In this document: positions 1 through 7,201 of the stretch, one piece after another
Position numbering within the stretch: the first letter of the stretch is position 1
Layout of the letters: each line of letters starts with the position of its first letter
DNA from: Schleiferiaceae bacterium
Lineage (GTDB): Bacteria; Bacteroidota; Bacteroidia; Flavobacteriales; Schleiferiaceae
Reading direction: 5' to 3'
Assembly: GCA_025210575.1 (NCBI GenBank)
Contig: JAOARK010000049.1
Coordinates: 1-7,201, forward strand
Length of the DNA: 7,201 nucleotides
Notes under the pieces: generated by a model
What the model was told of the DNA's origin: nothing
Database searches by the model: none
Seen by the model: only the letters and a program-made list of their open reading frames with translations
Made by a program: the position numbers and the translations under genes

Positions 1-1
1 G

Positions 2-688
2 ATTACTCCAAACTGGAAAACAGCTTACAACGGCATCTTAGACTCTTATTTAGGAGCATATCCAGAAGAGTTTGAATGGAATGGAAAGAAATACACTCCT
101 CGCTCTTTCGCTGATAAAGTAGTTGGTATCAATCCAGATGACTATGTGCAATTAATGTCTTTTACACATCAGCCAATGAACGATTGGTGTCAAATTCAAG
201 TACCAGACAACTGGGCTTGGGGAGATAGTTACAACATGCCTATTGACGATATGATGGCTGCATTAGATAATGCTCTAGACAATGGTTATACTGTAAGCTG
301 GGCTACAGATGTATCTGAAAAAGGATTTTCACTTAAAAGCGGATTGGCTATTGTTCCTGTTGGAGATCTAAAGAAAATGAGTGCAGAAGAAAGAATGGCT
401 CATTTTGAAACTCCACATGAAGAAATGGTAATTACTCAAGAAAACCGTCAAGAAGCATACGATAATTATCAAACACAAGATGACCATGGTATGCAGATTA
501 CAGGTAGAGTTAAAGATCAAAACGGTACAAAGTATTATATTGTAAAGAACTCATGGGGAGATCGCGCCAATGGCTACAGAACAGGATATTTACATGTATC
601 TGAAGCGTTTGTACGTTACAAAACTATCTCTATCATGTTCCACAAAGATGGACTTGCGAAAAAGATGAAAAAGCAAATGGAATTGTAA
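2..688 (+). CDS. C1B-family cysteine aminopeptidase (PepC / bleomycin hydrolase-like), C-terminal half
   Basis: The reading frame is open from the left edge to a TAA at 686-688, giving 228 residues of a protein whose start and catalytic cysteine lie outside the window. The GTG at 146 is an internal valine codon, not a start, because clear family sequence precedes it. Family-typical features are the stretch MNDWCQIQVPDNW followed by YNMPIDDMMAALDNAL, then the catalytic histidine in DDHGMQITG (codon 485-487) and the catalytic asparagine in YIVKNSWGD (codon 548-550). Bleomycin hydrolase/PepC enzymes (peptidase family C1B, Pfam Peptidase_C1_2) are usually about 400-480 residues, so roughly half is visible. 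Family members are typically self-compartmentalising hexamers that remove N-terminal residues from peptides, with the C-terminus reaching into the active site. Here the end is lysine-rich (GLAKKMKKQMEL). Whether it is cytoplasmic or exported cannot be told without the N-terminus. The family call is firm; the substrate is inferred. Confidence 0.92.
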   Translation: MTPNWKTAYNGILDSYLGAYPEEFEWNGKKYTPRSFADKVVGINPDDYVQLMSFTHQPMNDWCQIQVPDNWAWGDSYNMPIDDMMAALDNALDNGYTVSWATDVSEKGFSLKSGLAIVPVGDLKKMSAEERMAHFETPHEEMVITQENRQEAYDNYQTQDDHGMQITGRVKDQNGTKYYIVKNSWGDRANGYRTGYLHVSEAFVRYKTISIMFHKDGLAKKMKKQMEL

Positions 689-704
689 TAATTTCCATTC
701 ATTA

Positions 705-744
705 TATAAAAAAGCCTCACTAAAGTTAGTGAGGCTTTTTTATA
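705..744. terminator. Bidirectional intrinsic terminator between converging genes
   Basis: This is a near-perfect inverted repeat. The left arm, 708-722 (AAAAAAGCCTCACTA), pairs with 727-741 (TAGTGAGGCTTTTTT) around a 4-base loop, and three A/T pairs extend the stem to 705/744. The GC-rich core flanked by A6 and T6 gives a U-tract on either strand. It lies 16 bases after the peptidase stop and about 10 bases beyond the stop of the opposing A2M gene, as expected for a shared terminator of converging transcripts. Confidence 0.9.
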
Positions 745-753
745 CTTAGACCT

Positions 754-3700
754 TTATTTATTCTCCTCAACCACTTCGCCTTCAACTACTTTTATACTGA
801 ATTTTGATGAATAACTTTTCAATCCGTTAAAGTACATTGGGCCAACTTCTGCTGGAAGTACGGTAAACTCTCCTTTAAATCTTGGTATTAACTCTATTGT
901 GAAAAAGTGTTTACCTGGTTCTAGCCTTCTGCAAGCTATTGCTGTAAGATCCCTAAATTCTTCACGTTGGATTTCATTTGGATGTTTTTTGGATGGTTTT
1001 GATGAATTGTAGCTGAAGCCGCCTGGTAATGGGACTTCAACAAGCACATACTCCATCTTTTTGGGTACAACTACTTCCACCTTTAACTGAATCTGTTGAT
1101 TCCAATGTGCCTCCTCCACTCTTTTATTCTTTATTTCAAAATAACTCTCTATTGTGGCAATACTATCGATGCCAATGGGATTTGAAGTAAGATTTTCTTG
1201 ATAGGAGAAAACATTGAATTGCTTTCCTTTCCATTGCAGATCAACAGTATCACCAGGACTGTATGTCAATTCAATTGGGAATTTAGATATTGAATTGCCT
1301 TTAACTTTAACAGATCCTTCAACTTCTTTTCCATATCTCTTTTCTTTCATGAGGTCGTTAAAAAATGCATCAAGCATATCCGCTTGTTGAATTGTGTTTA
1401 TACGCCCTGGATCTTGATTCATGAAATAACGTCTTACCTCTCGTAGCAAACTGTCATTACCTTCTTCTTTGCTAATTAACTGATAAGCCAACATTGAGGT
1501 TGTCCATTTGTTCGTTTCAATATTAAACAGCTTAATACCCCAATAAGCTCCACTTTTTGTGTAACTCACTTTTTTGATTATTTCATTTAAATCGACCTTC
1601 TTACCTAAGTTTTGTTTAATCATCAATAACAATAGATCTTGGTGTTCATTTAAATTCAGTGTATCTAACTCCAACAATTGTTTTTCATAATCAAATGGAT
1701 AAGGAATAGAAGAAAGGCTTTTTAACGCTGTTAATTTTCTTGGAGTACTCAGGTCGTCCATTTTCTCTCCTAAAAAAGCGGCTGCCTTCATGTGACTTTT
1801 TGTTCTATACCCTTCAGCTACCGCCATATTTAATGCTTCTAGTACATAGCCCGTAATAAAATGATCACTTCCATTGGGGCCCCACCATCCGTAAGAGCCA
1901 TCTTTTTGCTGATTTCTTTCTAAAATTCGGATGCATTTGTAAATGTCCCTATCGTTGAGAAAAGCTTCACCTTCTAAAAGAGTCATTTTTTTCTCCAACA
2001 CCAGAGCTTTCAATTTAGAAGCGGTTTGTTCATTACATCCATATCTGTAATTTTTAAGACGCTCTAGTGTTCTCTTATACACGTCTAACGTGTTGTTGGT
2101 GATTACATACCCTTGCGATTCTATAGAGTTATCTACAACATAATTAATGACAGTATCTTGAATTTGATCCAAATAAAACCCTGTTGTAGCTACGACCCCA
2201 TTATGTTTGGTGTTTATAACTCTCTCTTCACCATCTATATAGCCTTCATCTGTTTGCAGAGAAAAGGTCAATCTCTTTTTGCCTTTTTGTGCAGTTAAGG
2301 CATAGGTTAAAAACTCCAATCGTTCAATAAATGCTGTATCTGATTCTAACGTCTTACCGTTCATATCCCATTTATATCGAACAACCTGATCTTCATCTAA
2401 ATAGTTCAGTACAGTTCCTTCAAGTTCTATTCGATCTCCATCAACTAGACTATAAGGAGAAGCAAGGACGGCACTCAAAGGCTTGTACGCTTGAAGGTAT
2501 GCCGTGCCCATTCCGGTTTGTTTCTTCATACTAATGGCCGGAATAAAGGATTTATACCGTGTAATGTTATCGGGTAGCGTTACTGAAAACTGAACTTGAC
2601 CTGACTTATCAGTAATTAGATTCGGAACCCAATACCCATAATCTCTGAATTCCTTGCGTATTCTATTCGTTGTACCCTCTATCTTGAGATCTAGCAGCTT
2701 TGGAGCAGGATTCTCTTCAGTAATATAGTTCACATACTTATCAGAAACTTCTCCAGCTTGAAAAGCTGATACATCTTTCAATTTAACCTCACTTCCTGCT
2801 ATATATCCATATTGAGCAGGCATCCCACTGATTTGAACCTCTTCTAAGGCTATTGATTCTCTGGGTAAAGCTGCATCTCCCCTTACCTTGACACCATCAA
2901 TAAAAACGGCAGAATTAGAACTTCGTGCACCTCGAAATCTTAGTTCACCGTCATATCCTATTTGAACTCCAGGTGTCATGGCGGCAATGCTATTGGTACT
3001 TCTTATTGGTAAATTTGTGATTTGCTCAGAACTTTTAACCGAATTTGTTCTGCTCGGTTCAATGTAATATTCGTCTACAAGTTCTATTTCTTGAATCTCT
3101 TGTAGATTTTCAATAGATAACTCCTCAATAACCAAGAGCCTGGTTTCTTTATTTTTCTCTATTACAACAGCTTGAATAATCCATTCCTTGAAGCGATTGA
3201 TCCGAACTTTTAAAGTGTACACCCCTGGATCTATGTCGTTGATTTCAAAATATCCATCTTGGTTGGTCACCGCACCTTCTATGAACTTACCTTTCTTTTC
3301 TAAAAACAACACTACTGAATACATGGGGTCTTTTCTTGCATTTAGAAAATATCCAGAAAGTCTAAGGTTCGAATTTTTATTGTTTACATAACTAACGGTA
3401 TAATGACTAACAGTCTTTGGAGCATATCTAAAATCAATTAAAGGTGCTCTATTCAATTCAATGATGTCTTCCTTTAAAGAATCAATTAACCCTTTGTTAT
3501 AAGATTTAATTCGGTGAGGATGTAAAACAATGTGATTCGCTCCGCTGTCTTGAATACATAGCAATTGTTGAGCATAAGTGCTATCCGAATAGACCGCGGT
3601 GACTTTATACTCCCCTTGAGCAAAAGGATAGCTTTGAGGCCAACTATTGATCCAAACACCTGACTTCTTGTTTTCTTTGTTTCTCAGTACAATCCATTTA

Positions 3701-6660
3701 ATTGATTTACCTGTGTTATTCTTCACAGAAACATAAGCTGGATAATTGGGTGGGTATAAGGATGGTGGAATAGTTCGAAGTAGCTTATTACGAATAGGGT
3801 TATTGATGTCAATTTCTTTTTCAGTAACCTCTTTAATCACTTTTTCTATCGCTTCTTTCTCCTTTTTCTTTCTGAGTTTAGGAATTGAAAAGGGTAACGC
3901 ATCGAAATTGGTATGCACATTTGCGTATTGATAGCGATCGTTTTGATAAACATCAGGAATAAGATTTGGCTTAATGATCTTAATGGTATCCATAACGGAT
4001 TCATAGAGATATCCTGGCTCAAAGTAGAAACTGTAAATACTGTCTGTAGATAAATTCACCACTTTAATCTCCCCTTTTTTAAACGGCCCTATTTTCAAGT
4101 ACCCTCCTCCCTCATCTCGATCTGTATAGTTAAAAGGTCTTTTATTTCCTGCTAGATTTACAACAAGACTATCTTGTGTTAAATACATGTTATGTCCTGC
4201 GACATTGCGAAACAAGAGATAATGATTTTCAAATTTTTGCCGCTCTGCAAGAACGAATGGAACAGAATCAACCGGAGTGACTGTCATTTGTTTTGAAGCT
4301 TCCTTGAGCCCTAGATTAATTCCAATGAAAGTTTTTAAGTCTTCCTCTATTTTGACCCTATTTAATTCTACCCATTCATTTCTAGTTCTTATCTTGAGGT
4401 TATATGTTCCTGATTTAACACGATATACCTGAGGCATCATTATAGTCGTGTTGTACAGGAAAACCGGTTCGTCATTCAATAAAATGGCATATATGGGTTG
4501 CTGATTGTAATTGTTATGCACATGTACTTGAAGAAGTGCACTACGCGATGTTGAATCTTGTGTATAAAAGCCTATTCCTTTAGGAGTGAAAAACAAGTGG
4601 TAAAACGGGGTTCTATCAAGGTTAAACCTTTCGTAATATCTAGGATTTAAAGGTTGTCTACCTGAGTAACCTAATGTGTTATTGGTGGCATTAAAAGTAC
4701 TTAGGAGTGTATTAGGTAACCGCCCAAAATAAGGTAGCTCAGGTGATTGAATAGCTTCCGCAAATTTCATATTACTAGCCCAAGCAGTTAAGTTTACCTT
4801 AGGTACAGGTTGATTTTTATAATCTGTAACTTTTACAACAACATCTAATTTTTCACCTGGATAAACGGCTTCTTTTTGCTGAATAATGACATTCAATTTC
4901 TTTTCTTCTATATGAAACGAACGCTCCCATACATAAAAATCACCATGCCAAACTGCCGAGTAAATCAAGTGGTAGGCATCCAACGAGTTGTCTGAAGTTT
5001 TAAATGCGAGTTGCTTTCCTCTTCCTCCTGCCACGTACTCCTTTTTCTTGAATATTCTGTAGCTAAAATCAATGTCTAACTTGTTTATGGCCTCTAATAC
5101 AATTGAGTCATGAGTACGTATGCCCTCAATTGTTAATAGTTGATCTAACTGGTCAGGTAAGTTTAAGACTGCTTGTTCTTTTCTATCAACGTATAATTTA
5201 TAAGAAGTTGCCGCTAGATTTACTTGGAGCTTAGCAGATAATGACACCTTTTGAGATTCTAGCAGTTTGTTGTTTCTGTATGAATTCAACACTCCTGTTT
5301 TGCCATTCTCTATCTTGCCTAAAACTTTATGCAATAGAAGAATCGAATCACCTCGCAGTCTTAATTCATAACTCTCCTTGGCATGGTGGTAATTAAATAA
5401 AAAGCTCCTTTGTTCCTTTCGTAGTCTATGGTCTGTAAATTCAACATCAACTTTGAAAACAAAGTTTCCATCGGGAAATAATGAATCAGGAAGTTGAATC
5501 AAATGCTCTCCAGAGGCATCTAAAAGAACACGAGTTTCATACCATTTCTGATACCATATATTCGGAACGAAAAGGAAATCACTTTCCGTGCTCACATACT
5601 GAGAACACAGAACCTTTACTCTTGCAGAAACATCCAATAAAGGAAGTTTATTGACATCTTTTCCCGATAAGAGAAATTCAATTTTTTCACCTTTATAAAA
5701 ATGATCTTTTAGCGGAAATGCTAAATAGACATTCGATTCGTCTAGCTCATAATCTTCCAGTCTGAATTGATGTCTTTTTAATAGAATCTCATTACGAGCA
5801 TCGTAGATTTCAATTCTATAGGATTGATCTATTTTAAGTGAATCTGGAAGATAGATATCATGAACAAAAGCCCCTTTAGAAACTTTAGCTATTCGGTTTG
5901 ATTGATAAACCCTTTTATTGGTTCGCTCATCAACTAACCTAAAATGAACTGAATTATTCCAAGGCCTTCCATTCTCAAACATTAAAAATGCCTTGACTTT
6001 TACAGTATCATATAGTCTGTATTTCGGTTTGTGAGTGACCAAATAACCTGGAAGAATCCTTTGTTTGTAATTAGCATTTCTATAATCGTTATAGTCGTTT
6101 TTATAGGGTTGTTTTTGTGGTTTTATAGATTGTAAATTTCTATAAGTATAATATTGCTTCGTTTTGATCAAGGCTTCTCCGTTGGCCTTCTTTACCGGAA
6201 TTGGATAACAACCACAATTGGCGTTGTATTCAAATGCTTTTTCATCAATAATAACTTGAGCGTCATCAATTATTTCATCTTTTGGATCAGCAAGAATTAG
6301 CCAGGTTTCGTCCATCACTCCATAAGTATGAACATTGAAATAATCATTTGATTTAAGGGTATATCGAATTTGGTTCTCTACCGCTTTTACTTCGAAATAA
6401 TGTCCGTAAGGCAAAGACTCATAATTAAATAATGAATCGGAGTTATAGGTTTTAACCAAAGTTCTAAAAGCATCCACACTATCAGGATGTTCACCTTTAG
6501 ATATTCTTTGGTATTGCTCAGCGTCTAATTCATAAATAAAGGTCTCTTTACTGTATTTTTTATTGAGCAATGATTGAGCTTGAGATTGTCCTATAATGCT
6601 CATAAAAAAGCATAGGAAGATTGGGGCAATCCCAAGCGGGGTTTGCCAAAGAGTTTTCAT
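754..6660 (-). CDS. Secreted alpha-2-macroglobulin family protein with CarboxypepD_reg-like and TonB-plug-like domains
   Basis: Residue numbers here count from the farthest upstream start, GTG at 6735. I prefer the ATG at 6660 (residue 26; 1968-residue product), because it directly begins a typical Sec signal peptide: MKTLWQ, a hydrophobic core to about residue 49, and probable cleavage after SQA (residue 53). No lipobox cysteine follows, so a soluble periplasmic or exported protein is likelier than a lipoprotein. Domains in order: an N-terminal beta-rich region with a CGC motif (174-176); MG2-like (about 233-328, HKPKYRLYDTVKVKAF); further MG-like units to about 950; a Lys/Glu-rich linker (953-976); CarboxypepD_reg-like (1124-1205); TonB-plug-like (1236-1320); A2M core (about 1358-1450, with YGYWVPNL and VTLPDNITRYKS); thioester/toroid domain (about 1545-1800) with C1567-N-E-Q1570; C-terminal MG domain (about 1860-1993, YVLVEVPLPGGF). 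Bacterial A2Ms such as E. coli YfhM (about 1650 residues) are thought to trap proteases by thioester coupling; this role is inferred here. I see no type IX secretion C-terminal signal. The stop is TAA at 754-756. Confidence 0.93.
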   Translation of the reverse strand: MKTLWQTPLGIAPIFLCFFMSIIGQSQAQSLLNKKYSKETFIYELDAEQYQRISKGEHPDSVDAFRTLVKTYNSDSLFNYESLPYGHYFEVKAVENQIRYTLKSNDYFNVHTYGVMDETWLILADPKDEIIDDAQVIIDEKAFEYNANCGCYPIPVKKANGEALIKTKQYYTYRNLQSIKPQKQPYKNDYNDYRNANYKQRILPGYLVTHKPKYRLYDTVKVKAFLMFENGRPWNNSVHFRLVDERTNKRVYQSNRIAKVSKGAFVHDIYLPDSLKIDQSYRIEIYDARNEILLKRHQFRLEDYELDESNVYLAFPLKDHFYKGEKIEFLLSGKDVNKLPLLDVSARVKVLCSQYVSTESDFLFVPNIWYQKWYETRVLLDASGEHLIQLPDSLFPDGNFVFKVDVEFTDHRLRKEQRSFLFNYHHAKESYELRLRGDSILLLHKVLGKIENGKTGVLNSYRNNKLLESQKVSLSAKLQVNLAATSYKLYVDRKEQAVLNLPDQLDQLLTIEGIRTHDSIVLEAINKLDIDFSYRIFKKKEYVAGGRGKQLAFKTSDNSLDAYHLIYSAVWHGDFYVWERSFHIEEKKLNVIIQQKEAVYPGEKLDVVVKVTDYKNQPVPKVNLTAWASNMKFAEAIQSPELPYFGRLPNTLLSTFNATNNTLGYSGRQPLNPRYYERFNLDRTPFYHLFFTPKGIGFYTQDSTSRSALLQVHVHNNYNQQPIYAILLNDEPVFLYNTTIMMPQVYRVKSGTYNLKIRTRNEWVELNRVKIEEDLKTFIGINLGLKEASKQMTVTPVDSVPFVLAERQKFENHYLLFRNVAGHNMYLTQDSLVVNLAGNKRPFNYTDRDEGGGYLKIGPFKKGEIKVVNLSTDSIYSFYFEPGYLYESVMDTIKIIKPNLIPDVYQNDRYQYANVHTNFDALPFSIPKLRKKKEKEAIEKVIKEVTEKEIDINNPIRNKLLRTIPPSLYPPNYPAYVSVKNNTGKSIKWIVLRNKENKKSGVWINSWPQSYPFAQGEYKVTAVYSDSTYAQQLLCIQDSGANHIVLHPHRIKSYNKGLIDSLKEDIIELNRAPLIDFRYAPKTVSHYTVSYVNNKNSNLRLSGYFLNARKDPMYSVVLFLEKKGKFIEGAVTNQDGYFEINDIDPGVYTLKVRINRFKEWIIQAVVIEKNKETRLLVIEELSIENLQEIQEIELVDEYYIEPSRTNSVKSSEQITNLPIRSTNSIAAMTPGVQIGYDGELRFRGARSSNSAVFIDGVKVRGDAALPRESIALEEVQISGMPAQYGYIAGSEVKLKDVSAFQAGEVSDKYVNYITEENPAPKLLDLKIEGTTNRIRKEFRDYGYWVPNLITDKSGQVQFSVTLPDNITRYKSFIPAISMKKQTGMGTAYLQAYKPLSAVLASPYSLVDGDRIELEGTVLNYLDEDQVVRYKWDMNGKTLESDTAFIERLEFLTYALTAQKGKKRLTFSLQTDEGYIDGEERVINTKHNGVVATTGFYLDQIQDTVINYVVDNSIESQGYVITNNTLDVYKRTLERLKNYRYGCNEQTASKLKALVLEKKMTLLEGEAFLNDRDIYKCIRILERNQQKDGSYGWWGPNGSDHFITGYVLEALNMAVAEGYRTKSHMKAAAFLGEKMDDLSTPRKLTALKSLSSIPYPFDYEKQLLELDTLNLNEHQDLLLLMIKQNLGKKVDLNEIIKKVSYTKSGAYWGIKLFNIETNKWTTSMLAYQLISKEEGNDSLLREVRRYFMNQDPGRINTIQQADMLDAFFNDLMKEKRYGKEVEGSVKVKGNSISKFPIELTYSPGDTVDLQWKGKQFNVFSYQENLTSNPIGIDSIATIESYFEIKNKRVEEAHWNQQIQLKVEVVVPKKMEYVLVEVPLPGGFSYNSSKPSKKHPNEIQREEFRDLTAIACRRLEPGKHFFTIELIPRFKGEFTVLPAEVGPMYFNGLKSYSSKFSIKVVEGEVVEENK
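2026..2037 (-). other. Thioester motif Cys-Asn-Glu-Gln of the A2M-like protein
   Basis: Residues 1567-1570 in the context YRYGCNEQTASKLKAL align with the internal thioester of A2M/complement proteins (CGEQ in animals, CLEQ in E. coli YfhM). The cysteine and glutamine that form the thioester are both kept, and the variable second position is Asn. The toroid sequence KDGSYGWWGPNGSDHFITGY (1611-1630) follows at the expected distance, which supports an active thioester domain. Confidence 0.85.
2776..3030 (-). other. TonB-dependent receptor plug-like domain within the A2M-like protein
   Basis: Residues 1236-1320 follow the plug pattern in order: ITNLPIRSTNSIAAMTPGVQ, then LRFRGARSSNSAVFIDGVKV, then SIALEEVQISGMPAQYGYIAG. 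These correspond to the receptor hallmarks 'LP...L..PGV', 'RGxR...vfiDGv' and 'I..vqv..G..pAqYG'. A TonB-box-like stretch precedes it (EIQEIELVDEYY, about 1213-1224). No 22-strand barrel follows; the sequence passes within about 40 residues into the A2M core domain. Confidence 0.82.
3121..3366 (-). other. CarboxypepD_reg-like beta-sandwich domain within the A2M-like protein
   Basis: Residues 1124-1205 read LRLSGYFLNARKDPMYSVVL, then VTNQDGYFEINDIDPGVYTL, then a beta-rich tail. The pattern 'G-x-V/F-x-[N/D]...G-x-x-T-[N/D]-x-[D/N]-G-x-F-x-I...G-x-Y-x-L' is that of the CarboxypepD_reg / CNA-B-like domains which precede the plug in many Bacteroidota TonB-dependent receptors. Its role here is unknown. 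Confidence 0.8.
6580..6660 (-). other. Predicted Sec signal peptide of the A2M-like protein
   Basis: The segment starts with a short basic n-region (MKTLWQ), continues with a hydrophobic run (PLGIAPIFLCFFMSIIG), and ends at S-Q-A, which fits the small-X-small rule for signal peptidase I. The single cysteine lies inside the hydrophobic core and is not in a lipobox context, so lipid attachment as in E. coli YfhM is not supported. Confidence 0.75.
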
Positions 6661-6772
6661 AGCAGTACGTTTTAGCAGTTCAATTATATAACGCTTAAAA
6701 TGCAGGTAGAAGTTGGTAATTTGGATTTTCATCACCTTGCTTGATGCAAAGGTCTTGCCATGAATCTAGAAC

Positions 6773-7201
6773 CTATTGGCTTATTTTTTCACCATAGGCA
6801 AGGTCGCCAGCATCACCTAACCCTGGAACGATGTAGGCTCTGTCATTCAACCCTTCATCAATAGATGCTGTCCAAAATTTCTCCATTTCAGGAATATGTT
6901 CTTTAATGAATTCAACGCCTTCAGGTGCTGCTACTATGCCCGCTCCATAGATCTTTTTGGGAGTACCATTTCTCAAAAGAGCTTTATAGCCAAGAACCAT
7001 ACTCGTTCCAGTAGCCAGCATAGGATCTATCATTATTACCGTTCTATTGCTTAGGTCTGGGCTGGCCAAATAGTCTACATGAACTTTTATGTTGTGCTTA
7101 TCGCCCTCTTCTCTATAGGCAGAAATAAAACAATGGTCAGATTCATCAAAAGCTTCAACAAAACCCTGATGCATTGCCAGTCCTGCGCGCAACACCAAGG
7201 C
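6773..7201 (-). CDS. upp: Uracil phosphoribosyltransferase, C-terminal two thirds
   Basis: The frame is open from the right edge to TAG at 6773-6775, giving 143 residues of an enzyme normally about 208-218 residues long; the N-terminus lies outside. The TTG at 7198 is an internal leucine (ALVLRAGLAMHQGF), not a start. The PRPP-binding loop VIMIDPMLATGTSMV (DPMLATGTS at 7001-7027) and the uracil-binding C-terminus AYIVPGLGDAGDLAYGEK identify UPRT, as does VAAPEGVEF followed by WTASIDEGLN. The enzyme converts uracil and PRPP to UMP and pyrophosphate in the cytoplasm (pyrimidine salvage). The loop has Thr where E. coli Upp has a second Gly (DPMLATGGS), and the rest of the signature is intact. 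The A2M-like gene starts 112 bases downstream (37 if its upstream start is used) on the same strand, with no terminator between, so read-through is plausible. Confidence 0.95.
   Translation of the reverse strand, partial: ALVLRAGLAMHQGFVEAFDESDHCFISAYREEGDKHNIKVHVDYLASPDLSNRTVIMIDPMLATGTSMVLGYKALLRNGTPKKIYGAGIVAAPEGVEFIKEHIPEMEKFWTASIDEGLNDRAYIVPGLGDAGDLAYGEKISQ

Noticed and set aside
146..688. GTG at 146 as the start of a 180-residue gene
   Set aside because: The same frame is open to the left edge with sequence consistent with the peptidase family (for example the stretch before it, YTPRSFADKVVGINPDDY), and the catalytic cysteine must lie upstream.
2776..3030. Possibility that the plug-like block marks a separate TonB-dependent receptor gene or an assembly chimera
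   Set aside because: One uninterrupted frame runs through it, both flanks are A2M family sequence, and no barrel sequence is present, so a domain insertion within one protein fits better.
2113..3931. Four plus-strand open frames of 61-67 codons (2113-2298, 2331-2534, 3188-3391, 3746-3931)
   Set aside because: All lie antisense inside the A2M-like gene, whose frame carries continuous recognisable domains. They show no family features of their own, so they are chance shadows.
6683..6688. Perfect TATAAT hexamer on the minus strand, about 22 bases upstream of the ATG at 6660
   Set aside because: There is no matching -35 at the right spacing, and Bacteroidota primary promoters usually use TAnnTTTG with a TTG-type -33 element. 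In AT-rich DNA a lone TATAAT is weak evidence.

Overview
The window looks like a core-type chromosomal segment from a Bacteroidota bacterium, AT-rich by eye. The evidence is a very large alpha-2-macroglobulin (A2M) protein carrying a CarboxypepD_reg-like domain and a TonB-plug-like domain in the style of this phylum, a UPRT with the DPMLATGTS variant of the PRPP loop, and a bleomycin-hydrolase-type peptidase. I cannot place it below phylum level with confidence.

Layout: positions 2-688 (+) hold the C-terminal half of a papain-like C1B aminopeptidase (PepC/bleomycin hydrolase family) that enters from the left edge. A strong symmetric hairpin at 705-744 separates it from the converging gene and can terminate both. 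Positions 754-6660 (-), with a possible upstream start at 6732 or 6735, hold one gene of about 1970 codons encoding a secreted A2M-like protein. Positions 6773-7201 (-) hold the C-terminal two thirds of uracil phosphoribosyltransferase (upp), which runs off the right edge. No stretch longer than 300 bases lacks a gene, and I see no RNA genes, insertion sequences, CRISPR arrays or sizeable repeats.

The large gene is the item of interest. It has a Sec signal peptide, a chain of macroglobulin (MG) domains, an A2M core domain, a thioester site (Cys-Asn-Glu-Gln) in an alpha/alpha-toroid domain, and a C-terminal MG domain. Just before the A2M core domain, about where A2Ms carry their protease bait region, it has a block resembling the N-terminus of a Bacteroidota TonB-dependent receptor: a CarboxypepD_reg-like beta-sandwich, a TonB-box-like linker and a plug domain, with no beta-barrel after it. 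The upp gene lies just upstream on the same strand and may be co-transcribed, but no functional link is evident. The usual bacterial A2M partner, pbpC, is not in the window.
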